Source: Rhodococcus aetherivorans (lineage in GTDB: Bacteria; Actinomycetota; Actinomycetes; Mycobacteriales; Mycobacteriaceae). From it: a stretch of 64,000 nucleotides of DNA. The translations under genes and the position numbers were made by a program. Positions within the stretch are counted from its first letter, which is position 1. Each line of letters starts with the position of its first letter. A model generated the notes under the pieces. The model was given only the letters and a program-made list of their open reading frames with translations. It searched no databases and was not told the DNA's origin. The stretch is from the NCBI RefSeq assembly GCF_011058165.1, contig NZ_JAALEG010000011.1, positions 43,612 to 107,611 of the forward strand, read 5' to 3'. This document shows positions 25,111-33,554 of this stretch, in pieces.

Positions 25111-27480
25111 ATGCGCAGACACGATCGGGACTACGACGAGCGCGACCTCGAGGTCGACGACGCCGAGGATCACGCCGCGGGCCCGACCGCGGTGGCGGTG
25201 TCGCTGAAGCGGTCCCTCGAACGGATGGGACCGATCCGGACGGCGCAGACGCTGTTGCGGCTGAACCAGGCCGAGGGCTTCGACTGCATGAGCTGTGCGT
25301 GGCCCGATCCGGACCCGGGACATCGATCGGTCGCCGAGTTCTGCGAGAACGGTGCGAAGGCGGTGGCGGAGGAGGCGACCCGGCGCCGTGCCACTCCCGA
25401 GTTCTTCGCCGCACACAGCATCGCCGACCTGGATTCGCACAGCGAGCACTGGCTCGGCCGGCAGGGCCGCATCACGCATCCGATGATCAAGCGGCCCGGC
25501 GCCACCCACTACGAGCCGATCGACTGGGACGAGGCGTTCGCCCTGATCGGTGCGGAACTCGAGGCGCTCGACAGCCCCGACGAGGCGATCTTCTACACCT
25601 CCGGGCGTGCCTCGAACGAGGTGGCATTCGCCTACCAGCTGTTCGCCCGGGCCTTCGGCACGAACAACCTGCCCGACTGCTCCAACATGTGCCACGAGTC
25701 CACCAGCATCGCGCTGCAGGAGTCGATCGGCATCGGCAAGGCGAGCGTCACGCTCGACGACGTGTACCACGCGGAGCTCATCGTCCTGCAGGGCCAGAAT
25801 CCGGGGACGAACCATCCGCGCATGCTGACCGCCCTCGAGAAGGCGAAACGCAATGGCGCCACGATCCTGTCGATCAACCCGCTGCGCGAGGCGGGCCTGG
25901 TCAACTTCCGCAATCCGCAGACCCCACGCGGGGTCGTCGGCCGCGGCACCGACCTGTCGGACCTGCACCTGCCGATCGCGCTGAACGGCGACCTCGCGCT
26001 GCTGCAGGCGTTCGGTTCGCTGCTCGTGGAATGGGACGCGCTCGACCACGAGTTCATCGAACGGCACACCCACGGTTTCGAGCAGTGGCGCCACCACGTC
26101 GCCGGCGTCGACTGGGACGTCGTCACCACCGCCACGGGGCTGTCGCGGGAGCAGATCACCGAGGCGGCGACGCTGCTGCGCGACTCGCGCGCGACGGTGT
26201 TCTGCTGGGCGATGGGCCTGACCCAGCACCGCAACGCGGTGGCCACCATCAAGGAGGTCACCAACCTGGCCCTCGCGCAGGGCAACATCGGCAAGCGGGG
26301 CGCGGGTCTGTTCCCCGTGCGCGGGCATTCGAACGTGCAGGGCGACCGCACCATGGGTATCTGGGAGCGGCCGCCGGCCCACTTCCTCGATGCGCTGCAA
26401 CGGGAGTTCGGCTTCGATCCGCCGCGCGAGAACGGCTTCGACACCGTCGACTCCATCCGGGCCCTGCGCGACGGCCGGGCCCGCTTCTTCATGGGGCTCG
26501 GGGGCAACTTCGTGCAGGCCGCGCCGGACACCCACGTCACCGCGGCGGCGATGCGCAGGGCCCGGATGACGGTGCAGGTCTCCACCAAGATCAACCGGTC
26601 GCATCTCGTGTGCGGGGAGACGGCGCTGATCCTGCCGGCCAAGGGCCGCACCGAGCAGGACGTGCAGGCGTCGGGCCCGCAGTTCGTGACGGTCGAGGAC
26701 TCCACGTGCTCGGTCCACGCGTCCCGCGGACCGTTGCCGCCGGCGAGCGCGCACCTGAAGTCCGAGGTCGAGATCGTCTCCCGGATCGCCGAGGCCACGC
26801 TGGGGGACCGGTACGGCCTCGACTGGAAGGCGATGCGCGACGACTACGGCGTCGTCCGCGGCCTGATCTCGCGGGTGGTGCCCGGGTGCGAGAGCTACGA
26901 CGTGAACGTGCGGCGGCCGGGCGGCTTCGTCCTGCCGCATCCGCCGCGCGATTCGCGCTCCTTCCACACCGCCTCCGGGCGGGCCGAGTTCGCGGTCTCC
27001 CCGATCGACGTGCTGCAGGTGCCCGCGGGGCACGTGATCCTGCAGACCCTGCGGAGCCACGACCAGTTCAACACCACCGTCTACGGGCTGAGCGACCGGT
27101 ACCGCGGCATCGAGGGCGGGCGGCGGGTGATCTTCCTGCACCGCGACGACATCGCCGCCCTCGGCTTCGACGACGGCGACCTGGTCGACCTGTTCACCCG
27201 GTGGGACGGCGACGAGCGGGTCCGGTGCGCGCGGTCGTTCCGGATCGTCGAGTACGACACGCCGCGCGGCTCGGCGGCCGCCTACTATCCCGAGACCAAC
27301 GAGCTGGTACCGCTGGATTCGACTGCACGCCAGAGCAATTGCCCTACCTCGAAATCCGTCGTGGTGTCCCTGGCGCGCGCGGGCGAGCGCAGCGGCGAGT
27401 GCCCCGAGGACTCGCACCAGGGCCGCCTCGGGTCGGACTGGTCGCACAAGACCTGCCCGGACCCCGAGTACCTGTCCTGA
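25111..27480 (+). CDS. FdhF/YdeP-family molybdopterin oxidoreductase
   Basis: The 789-residue protein matches the YdeP/FdhF-alpha family. It shows FDCMSCAWPDP, SEHWLGRQGRITHPMIKRPGATHYEPIDWDEAF, NMCHESTSIALQESIGIGKASVTLDD, GQNPGTNHPRMLTAL and FPVRGHSNVQGDRTMGI. A C-M-S-C pair near the N-terminus would bind part of an Fe-S cluster, and molybdopterin-binding segments follow. The reaction in this subfamily is not well established; formate dehydrogenase activity is often annotated but should not be assumed. ATG at 25111 is preferred over upstream in-frame starts, which would run through the tandem repeats. The gene converges with the GlxA regulator, seven bases apart. Confidence 0.85.
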   Translation: MRRHDRDYDERDLEVDDAEDHAAGPTAVAVSLKRSLERMGPIRTAQTLLRLNQAEGFDCMSCAWPDPDPGHRSVAEFCENGAKAVAEEATRRRATPEFFAAHSIADLDSHSEHWLGRQGRITHPMIKRPGATHYEPIDWDEAFALIGAELEALDSPDEAIFYTSGRASNEVAFAYQLFARAFGTNNLPDCSNMCHESTSIALQESIGIGKASVTLDDVYHAELIVLQGQNPGTNHPRMLTALEKAKRNGATILSINPLREAGLVNFRNPQTPRGVVGRGTDLSDLHLPIALNGDLALLQAFGSLLVEWDALDHEFIERHTHGFEQWRHHVAGVDWDVVTTATGLSREQITEAATLLRDSRATVFCWAMGLTQHRNAVATIKEVTNLALAQGNIGKRGAGLFPVRGHSNVQGDRTMGIWERPPAHFLDALQREFGFDPPRENGFDTVDSIRALRDGRARFFMGLGGNFVQAAPDTHVTAAAMRRARMTVQVSTKINRSHLVCGETALILPAKGRTEQDVQASGPQFVTVEDSTCSVHASRGPLPPASAHLKSEVEIVSRIAEATLGDRYGLDWKAMRDDYGVVRGLISRVVPGCESYDVNVRRPGGFVLPHPPRDSRSFHTASGRAEFAVSPIDVLQVPAGHVILQTLRSHDQFNTTVYGLSDRYRGIEGGRRVIFLHRDDIAALGFDDGDLVDLFTRWDGDERVRCARSFRIVEYDTPRGSAAAYYPETNELVPLDSTARQSNCPTSKSVVVSLARAGERSGECPEDSHQGRLGSDWSHKTCPDPEYLS

Positions 27481-27487
27481 GACCCGC

Positions 27488-28474
27488 TCAGCCGGCCCCG
27501 GTGTGCCGGGCCGCGGTACGCGAGTGACCGGCGCGGAACGCCGCCGGTGACGCCCCGTAGCGACGGGTGAACGCCTGCCGCAGCGTCTCGGCCGTGCCGA
27601 AGCCGCAGCGCGCCGCGACCGCCGTGACCGGTAGCGACGTGGTGGTGAGCAGGACGGCGGCGGACTCGAGCCGAACCCGGCGGACGTAGCGGGCGGGTGT
27701 GTCGTGCAGGTGGTGCAGGAACATCCGGGTGAGGTGCCGTTCGCTCATCCCGGCGCGCGCGGCGAGCGCGGCGGCCGACAGATCGCCGTCGAGGTGGGTG
27801 GTGATGTGGTCGACGAGGCGCCGCATCCCGCGGTCCTTCGGTTCGGGGGCCGTGGTGAACATGCTCATCTGCGCCTGGTTGCCCGGCCGCTGCAGGTAGG
27901 TGACGAGGGCCCGGGAGACCCGGCGGGCCATGTCGGGGCCGTGGTCCTCCTCGACGAACGCGAGGGCGAGGTCCAGGGCGCTGGTGACGCCGGCGGCGGT
28001 GGCGACGTGCCCGTCGCGCACGAAGATCGGCAACGGATCCACCTGCACCTGCGGATACCGCGCGGCGAGCCGATCGGCGAACGCCCAGTGGGTGGTGGCG
28101 CGACGGCCGTCGAGCAGACCGGCGGCCGCGAGGACGGAGGCGCCCGTGCACACGGACGCCACCCGGCGGCTGTCCCGCGCCAGGCGGCGCACGTGGCCGA
28201 CGAACCGGGCGTCGTCGGCCATGTCGATGTGCCCGAAGCCACCGGAGACCACGAGGGTGTCGAGCGTTCCGACGAGCCGCTCGAGCCGTCGCTGTCCGGC
28301 CAGCACGAGCCCGGTGTCGCAGGTGATCGCGGCCCCGCCGGGGGTGGCCAGCTCGACCCGGTACGCCGGGACCGCGCCGAACCGGTTCGCCGCCGCGAAC
28401 GTGGTCGTCACGCAGGCGATGTCGAGCAGCTCCGCCCGGTCGTAGCCGACGACCACCACGAGTCGTTCGTCCAC
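27488..28474 (-). CDS. GlxA-family transcriptional regulator (DJ-1/PfpI + AraC HTH)
   Basis: The 328-residue protein has an N-terminal DJ-1/PfpI-like domain (VVVVGYDRAELLDIACVTTTFAAAN, VSGGFGHIDMADD, VASVCTGASVLAAAGLLDGRRATTHW). A C-terminal AraC tandem HTH follows (LAARAGMSERHLTRMFLHHL, VAARCGFGTAETLRQAF). The A-S-V-C-T-G nucleophile-elbow cysteine is retained. GTG at 28472-28474 is the most likely start; no clear ribosome site is seen. It probably regulates the neighbouring membrane protein or the molybdenum enzyme; this is inferred from position only. Confidence 0.85.
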   Translation of the reverse strand: MDERLVVVVGYDRAELLDIACVTTTFAAANRFGAVPAYRVELATPGGAAITCDTGLVLAGQRRLERLVGTLDTLVVSGGFGHIDMADDARFVGHVRRLARDSRRVASVCTGASVLAAAGLLDGRRATTHWAFADRLAARYPQVQVDPLPIFVRDGHVATAAGVTSALDLALAFVEEDHGPDMARRVSRALVTYLQRPGNQAQMSMFTTAPEPKDRGMRRLVDHITTHLDGDLSAAALAARAGMSERHLTRMFLHHLHDTPARYVRRVRLESAAVLLTTTSLPVTAVAARCGFGTAETLRQAFTRRYGASPAAFRAGHSRTAARHTGAG

Positions 28475-28627
28475 ACCGTCGACCGTAACCGGGGCCGGGC
28501 CCGGACGCGACGTGTCCGGCGGACAGGGATCCCAAATTTCCGGACCTGTCCGGCGCCCGGGTCTCGCCCGGCCGGCCCCGGCCGCCGATCGTGGAGGCAT
28601 CCCCCACCACTGCCCCCGGGAGACCTC

Positions 28628-29206
28628 ATGGACACCACGACGGCCGTGAGCACGGCCCGCCCCGCATCGCGCCGCTCGGCCGGGCCGGCCTTCCTGGCGC
28701 AGCGCTGGCCGACGGTGGCGGCTCTTGCGTTCGCTCTGATCGGCACGCCCGCCGAGGCGAGCGTCGAGATCCTCACCGAGATGATGATGCTGCTGCCGTT
28801 CCTGTATCTCGTCACGGCCGTGCTCGACCGCCCGCGTGCGGTGTGGGTGGTGTTCCCGGCCTCCTACACGGCGTGGTTCGTGGTGCGGGCGCTGGACGTC
28901 GTACGGTCGACGGTGCTGATCGGCGCCGCGGCGGCGGCCGTGGTCGTCGTGGGCGCGGTGCGCGGCCGGCTGCGCGACCGCCGTTTCCTCGTCCAGGCGG
29001 CCGGCATGGTCGCCTTCGGGGCGCTCGGCCTGGTCGCGCTCGCCGTCGATCCGGACGTCGCCCGGTACATCGTCGCGGCCGGATGGTTCCTGCACGGCGT
29101 GTGGGATCTTGTCCACCATCGGCTCCGGGTCACCGTGGACCGTTCCTTCGCCGAGTTCTGCGCCGTCCTCGACATCGCGGTCGCCGTCGCGCTCGTCCTC
29201 GTGTGA
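28628..29206 (+). CDS. Small multi-pass membrane protein of unknown function
   Basis: The 192-residue protein has five or six hydrophobic segments, for example VEILTEMMMLLPFLYLVTAVL, VVFPASYTAWFVV, STVLIGAAAAAVVVVGAV and YIVAAGWFLHGVWDL. A histidine pair follows the last of these. GGGAG stands six bases before the ATG. It is divergent from GlxA, which probably controls it. I do not recognise a named family. Confidence 0.7.
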   Translation: MDTTTAVSTARPASRRSAGPAFLAQRWPTVAALAFALIGTPAEASVEILTEMMMLLPFLYLVTAVLDRPRAVWVVFPASYTAWFVVRALDVVRSTVLIGAAAAAVVVVGAVRGRLRDRRFLVQAAGMVAFGALGLVALAVDPDVARYIVAAGWFLHGVWDLVHHRLRVTVDRSFAEFCAVLDIAVAVALVLV

Positions 29207-29222
29207 GACATCGGCATCGCGC

Positions 29223-29993
29223 TCACCGGGCGCGCAGCCGCAACCGGGTGTAGGTGAACGTGGCGTAGACGATGCCGAGGAGGAGCAGCATCCCGGCGGA
29301 GAGCAGCCACCACGACGGGGCGTGCTGCCACAGCACGTCGGCCTCGGCGGTCAGGTCCTTGGCACGCAGGTCGACGGTCGAGGCGGTCGCGGCATAGCCC
29401 CAGCGCGACGGCGACAGCCACGACAGCTGGGCGAGCACGGCGCGCCCGGTGATGGGAATCAGGCCGCCGCTGAGCACGAGTTGCACCATGACCGTCACGA
29501 CGAGCAGCGGCATCACCTGTTCGCCGGACCGGGCGACGGCCGACAGGGCCAGGCCGACCACCACGCAGGCGCACGTGGTCAGCGCGATGTCGACGACGAG
29601 TTCGACGCTGCCGGAGGGGATCACGCTGCCGGGCCCGGGGGTGCCCTTGCCGACGAGGACGACGAGGACCAGCACGAGCGACTGCACGATCGCGGCGGCG
29701 CAGAACACCACGATCTTCGCGATCAGGTACGCCGAGGGCGCGAGCCCGGCGGCGCGTTCGCGGTGGTAGATCATCCGTTCACCGACGAGGTCCCGGACGG
29801 TGAGCGACGAGCCCATGAAGCAGGCGCCGAGGATCAGCAGGATGAGGATGAACGCCAGCTCGCCGGGCTCCGCCCCCGGGCTCGGTGGGCCGAATCCGTC
29901 GCTGCCGGGCACCAGGATCGACAGCCCGCCGAGGATGAACGGCAGCAGTGACAGGAAGACGAGGTAGCCGCGGTCGGCACGGATCAGCCGCAT
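29223..29993 (-). CDS. ABC-2 type transporter permease half of an Rv1747-like exporter
   Basis: The 256-residue segment has a hydrophilic QMRLIRADRGY lead-in and then about six TM helices. These include YLVFLSLLPFILGGLSIL, LAFILILLILGACFMG and WLLSAGMLLLLGIVYATF, with DLVGERMIYHRERAAGLAPSAYL between helices, the ABC-2/ABCG pattern. In M. tuberculosis Rv1747 the FHA, ATPase and permease parts are one chain. Here the permease frame lies one base off the ATPase gene that ends at 30014. I give ATG at 29991-29993, but reading without a stop continues upstream into the ATPase region (coding similarity from about 30020), so the true form may be a fusion by frameshift. Confidence 0.75.
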   Translation of the reverse strand: MRLIRADRGYLVFLSLLPFILGGLSILVPGSDGFGPPSPGAEPGELAFILILLILGACFMGSSLTVRDLVGERMIYHRERAAGLAPSAYLIAKIVVFCAAAIVQSLVLVLVVLVGKGTPGPGSVIPSGSVELVVDIALTTCACVVVGLALSAVARSGEQVMPLLVVTVMVQLVLSGGLIPITGRAVLAQLSWLSPSRWGYAATASTVDLRAKDLTAEADVLWQHAPSWWLLSAGMLLLLGIVYATFTYTRLRLRAR

Positions 29994-30013
29994 CTGCCGC
30001 CGGGCGACGGTGC

Positions 30014-31498
30014 TCAGCTGTCGGCGGCGGGGGGATGGTCGACGGCCGCGCTGCGGGCGAGGTGCTCGGCGTGCACCGCGTCGGGTTCGGCCGCGACGCG
30101 GGCGAAGATCTCCGCCCAGTCGGTGCTGCCGAGGGCGGCGCCGACCTCGCCGGGCGGCCCGACGTAGGCGGTCTTGCCGCCGGGGGCGAGCAGCAGCACC
30201 TGGTCGCACAGTTCGAGGTAGGACAGCGAGTGCGTGATGACGAGGACGACCCGGCCGGAGTCGGCGAGGCGGCGCAGCGTGGTCATGATCTGCCGGTCGA
30301 GCGCCGGGTCGAGGCCGGAGGTGGGTTCGTCGAGGATCAGCAGCGACGGCCCGGTGAGCAGTTCGAGGGCGACCGACGCGCGCTTGCGCTGGCCCCCGGA
30401 GAGGCGGTCGACGCGGGTGCCGGCGTGCTCGGTGAGCTGTAGCTCGGCGAGCACCCGGGCGATCACCTCGTCGCGGTCGGCGCGGGTGGTGTCCGGCGGC
30501 AGCCGCAGTTCGGCGGCGTAGCCGAGGGCCTCGCGGACGGTGAGTTGCCGGTGGAGCACGTCGTCCTGGGGGACGAGACCGATCCGGGAGCGCAGGGCCT
30601 GGTATTCGGCGTGCACGCTGTGGCCGTCGAACTCCACGACCCCGTCGGTGGGGTTGCCGGTGCCGGACACGATCTTGGCCACGGTGGATTTGCCGGCGCC
30701 GGAGGGGCCGATGACGGCGGTGAGCGTGCCGGGCGGCGCGGCCAGGGTGACGTCGTGGAGCAGTCGACGATTCCCGTCGATGGTCAGCCCGACGGCGCGG
30801 ACCCGCAGGCCACCGGTCGCGGGAGCCGCCACCTTCTCCCGGGGGACGAGGGTGCCGTCCCGGACGACGAGGTCGGTGTTGCCGATCGTCACGACGTCGC
30901 CCTCGGTGAGGGCGGCGCGGGTGATCCGGGTGCCGGCGACGAAGGTGCCGTTGACGCTGCCGAGGTCCTCGATCTCGAGACCGGACGGTCCGGTGCGCAG
31001 GGCCGCGTGCTGCCGGGAGGCCAGGACGTCGGGGACGACGACGGCGTTGTCGGCGGCGCGGCCGATCGACACGTCGCCGGGCCGGGGCGCGGGGCGGGGC
31101 CGGCGCAGCGGTCCGCGGGTGTCGCCGGCGCGGACCGCGGTCAGCTGGTCGAGCAGCCCCCATCTGCGTTCGCGGGTCGCCTCGGGTTCGGCGACGGAGA
31201 TCCGGAGGTCGGGTCCCTCGGCCCGGTCGCCGAGCCTGGCGACGACGGTCCCGGTGACCCGGACCCGCTCCACCCGGCGGCCGTCGACGAAAAGCCCGTT
31301 CTTGCTGCCGGAGTCGACGAGATACCACCCGTCGTCCCAGTGCAGGAACGCGTGTTCGCGGGAGACCACCGGGTCGTCGAGGGTGACGTCCATCGATCGG
31401 TCGCGGCCGATGCGCACCGTCGCGCCGGGTCCGTAGCCGGCGCGTCCGTCGTCCCATTCGAGCAGGACCTGCGCGTGCCGGGTCTCCAGGTCGTCCAT
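30014..31498 (-). CDS. FHA-FHA-ABC ATPase (Rv1747-like)
   Basis: The 494-residue protein has two FHA domains. The first is at about residues 28-80 (IGRDRSMDVTL, SREH, SKNG), and the second at about 145-195 (IGRAADNAVV, SRQH, SVNGTF). Both keep the phosphothreonine-binding Arg, Ser and His. An ABC ATPase follows, with GPSGAGKST (264-272), SGGQRKR, LDEPTSGLD and a THSLSYLELCDQ switch, the ABCG type. Homologues couple Ser/Thr kinase signalling to export of a cell-envelope lipid or glycolipid. The chain ends ...HPPAADS shortly before the permease frame. A six-C run lies 13 bases before the stop; a -1 shift there would join the two halves. Confidence 0.88.
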   Translation of the reverse strand: MDDLETRHAQVLLEWDDGRAGYGPGATVRIGRDRSMDVTLDDPVVSREHAFLHWDDGWYLVDSGSKNGLFVDGRRVERVRVTGTVVARLGDRAEGPDLRISVAEPEATRERRWGLLDQLTAVRAGDTRGPLRRPRPAPRPGDVSIGRAADNAVVVPDVLASRQHAALRTGPSGLEIEDLGSVNGTFVAGTRITRAALTEGDVVTIGNTDLVVRDGTLVPREKVAAPATGGLRVRAVGLTIDGNRRLLHDVTLAAPPGTLTAVIGPSGAGKSTVAKIVSGTGNPTDGVVEFDGHSVHAEYQALRSRIGLVPQDDVLHRQLTVREALGYAAELRLPPDTTRADRDEVIARVLAELQLTEHAGTRVDRLSGGQRKRASVALELLTGPSLLILDEPTSGLDPALDRQIMTTLRRLADSGRVVLVITHSLSYLELCDQVLLLAPGGKTAYVGPPGEVGAALGSTDWAEIFARVAAEPDAVHAEHLARSAAVDHPPAADS

Positions 31499-31726
31499 CG
31501 TCTCGGCCTTCCGTCAGACGTGTCCGCTCGCACCGACGTGCGGTCCTCGACCGCCCACCGACGATTTCCGACCGCTCGTCGCATCGTGCGCCGGGAGCCG
31601 GTCGATCTCCGATTCTCCCACTCCGGGAATGCCCAGGCCAGGCCGTCGACGCGGACGGCGCGAGTGTGGTGTGCCCGATTTGACAGGCGCTTGTGTGGCC
31701 CAGGACACTACTAACAGACCGCTTAC

Positions 31727-31744
31727 CGACCGAGCGATCGGTCG
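31727..31744. promoter_or_regulatory. Palindromic operator upstream of the acyl-CoA synthetase
   Basis: CGACCGA and TCGGTCG form a perfect 7-bp inverted repeat around GCGA, 42 bases before the GTG at 31786. Such ACCGA...TCGGT dyads are typical TetR-family sites in Rhodococcus and mycobacterial lipid genes. A TTGACA at 31680-31685 lies about 40 bases upstream and may be a -35 box, but no well-spaced -10 follows. No TetR gene is present next to it. Confidence 0.5.
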
Positions 31745-31785
31745 TGGTGGGGAAGGTTCCGCAGTCGAGTGGAAGGAACTGCGTC

Positions 31786-33453
31786 GTGACGTCCGAGAAG
31801 CGCCCCTGGACCGCGCTCTACCCGAACGGGCTCGATCCCGAGCCGGCGGTGCCGTTCGTCTCCCTGGTGGACGCGTGGCGCGCCCGCGTGGATGCCAACC
31901 CGGACGGCAAGGCCATCGCCTACTTCGACGGTGTGCTGACTGCCCGCGAGACCGACGAGCTCTCCGACGCCCTCGCCGTCGCCCTCGCCGCCCGTGGGGT
32001 GCAGCGCGGCGACCGGGTGGGCATCTACCTGCAGAACATCCCCCAGTACGCGCTGACCCTGCTCGCGTTGTGGAAGCTCGGGGCCGCGGCGCTCGTGCTC
32101 AACCCCATGTACCGGCGGGCCGAACTGCGCCGCCTCGTCGACGACGCCGAGATCGTCGGCATCGTGTGCGCCGACACCGCCGTCGCGGAGACCGCGGACA
32201 CCGTCCGCGACAGCTCCGTGCGGTGGATCCTCAGCACCAGCGACCTGGACTTCCAGACCCGCGACGACGCCCGGGTCTTCCCGTCGACGGACCGCGCCGT
32301 GGCCGCGCCCGACGGTGACCTCGTCGAGCTGATCGAACAACACCGGGGCCGGCGGCCGCCCCACGTCGAGATCACCGGCGACGACGTCGCGTTGCTCGCC
32401 TACACCTCGGGCACCACCGGTCCGCCGAAGGGTGCGATGAACACACACGCCAACGTGCTGGCCGTGGCCACCACCTTCGGTTCCTTCGTCGGCCTGGCCG
32501 CCGGCGACGCGGTGTTCGCCGTCGCCCCGCTGTTCCACATCACCGGCGCCGTCATCAACGCCACGCTGGCGCTGGTGCACGACACCGCCCTGGTCTTCGC
32601 GAACCGCTTCAACGCCGAGGTCGCGCTCGAGGCCCTCGTCGAGCACGGGGTCACGTTCACGATCGGCTCGATCACGGTGTTCAACGCCCTGTACGAAACC
32701 CCCGGCGCCGAGGCCCGCCACTTCGCCTCGATCAAGACCCTCTACTCCGGCGGCGCGCCGATCCCGCCCGCGACCGTGGAGAAGTTCGAAGCGAAGTTCG
32801 GCAAGTACATCCACAACGCCTACGGCATGACCGAGACCTCCTCCGGCGTGATCGCGGTACCGCCCGGGCGGCGGGCACCCGTCGACCCCGCCAGCGGCAC
32901 CCTCGCGATCGGCGTCCCGCTGCCCCTGCTCGACGCGCGTGTCGTCGACGCGGACGGCGCCGACGTCGAACCCGGCAAGCAGGGTGAACTGGAACTGTCC
33001 GGCCCGCAGGTGATCTCCGGGTACTGGCGCAACCCCGAGGCGTCCGCCGCCACCCTGCCGGACGGGCGGCTGCGCACCGGCGACGGTGCGATCATCGACC
33101 GGCACGGCTGGGTCTACCTGGTGGACCGCCTGAAGGACCAGATCAACGTCTCCGGATACAAGGTGTGGCCCCGCGAGGTCGAGGACGCCCTGTACGAGCA
33201 TCCCGCCGTCCACGAGGCCGCCGTCGTCGGCCAGCCCGACGACTACCAGGGCGAATCCGTGGTGGCGTACGTGTCGCTCGAACGCGACGCCCACGCCACC
33301 GAGCGCGAGCTCGTGGACTTCGTCCGCGACCGCCTCGCCGCCTACAAGCGGCCCCGCCGGGTCCACATCGTCGAGAACCTCCCCAAGACCCAGACCGGCA
33401 AGATCCGGCGCAGCGACCTGCGCGACCGCACGATCCCCACCCCGACCGCCTGA
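31786..33453 (+). CDS. Acyl-CoA synthetase (class I adenylate-forming)
   Basis: The 555-residue enzyme has all core motifs of AMP-forming acyl-CoA ligases: YTSGTTGPPKGAMNTHAN (P-loop), YGMTETSSG (A5), DGRLRTGDGAIIDRHGWVYLVDRLKDQINVSGYKVWPREVE (A7-A8) and PKTQTGKIRR with the catalytic lysine (A10). The substrate is probably a medium or long-chain fatty or aromatic acid, not definable here. GTG at 31786 has GGAAGGAA nine bases before it and shortens the N-terminus to a usual length. The palindrome at 31727-31744 suggests lipid-responsive repression. A hairpin (33476-33522) closes the unit. Confidence 0.9.
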   Translation: MTSEKRPWTALYPNGLDPEPAVPFVSLVDAWRARVDANPDGKAIAYFDGVLTARETDELSDALAVALAARGVQRGDRVGIYLQNIPQYALTLLALWKLGAAALVLNPMYRRAELRRLVDDAEIVGIVCADTAVAETADTVRDSSVRWILSTSDLDFQTRDDARVFPSTDRAVAAPDGDLVELIEQHRGRRPPHVEITGDDVALLAYTSGTTGPPKGAMNTHANVLAVATTFGSFVGLAAGDAVFAVAPLFHITGAVINATLALVHDTALVFANRFNAEVALEALVEHGVTFTIGSITVFNALYETPGAEARHFASIKTLYSGGAPIPPATVEKFEAKFGKYIHNAYGMTETSSGVIAVPPGRRAPVDPASGTLAIGVPLPLLDARVVDADGADVEPGKQGELELSGPQVISGYWRNPEASAATLPDGRLRTGDGAIIDRHGWVYLVDRLKDQINVSGYKVWPREVEDALYEHPAVHEAAVVGQPDDYQGESVVAYVSLERDAHATERELVDFVRDRLAAYKRPRRVHIVENLPKTQTGKIRRSDLRDRTIPTPTA

Positions 33454-33475
33454 CGGTCCGTCCCCTCCGGCGTGA

Positions 33476-33522
33476 CCGAATGTCACACGGGTTCGGTCAC
33501 ATCGAACCCATGTGACATTCGG
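33476..33522. terminator. Hairpin after the acyl-CoA synthetase
   Basis: Arms of 20 bases (33476-33495 and 33503-33522) pair with one mismatch around a seven-base loop. The 5' arm is nearly identical to that of the hairpin at 18964-19014, so the two are copies of one dispersed repeat. It stands 23 bases after the stop codon. Confidence 0.75.
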
Positions 33523-33554
33523 CCACCGCTCCCGCGAACGAAAAGAGATACGAC

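Noticed and set aside
30029..30034. Confident programmed frameshift at the C run
   Set aside because: The run is a suitable slippery site, but no downstream pseudoknot or conservation can be shown here, and a homopolymer sequencing error is equally likely. Reported as a finding only.
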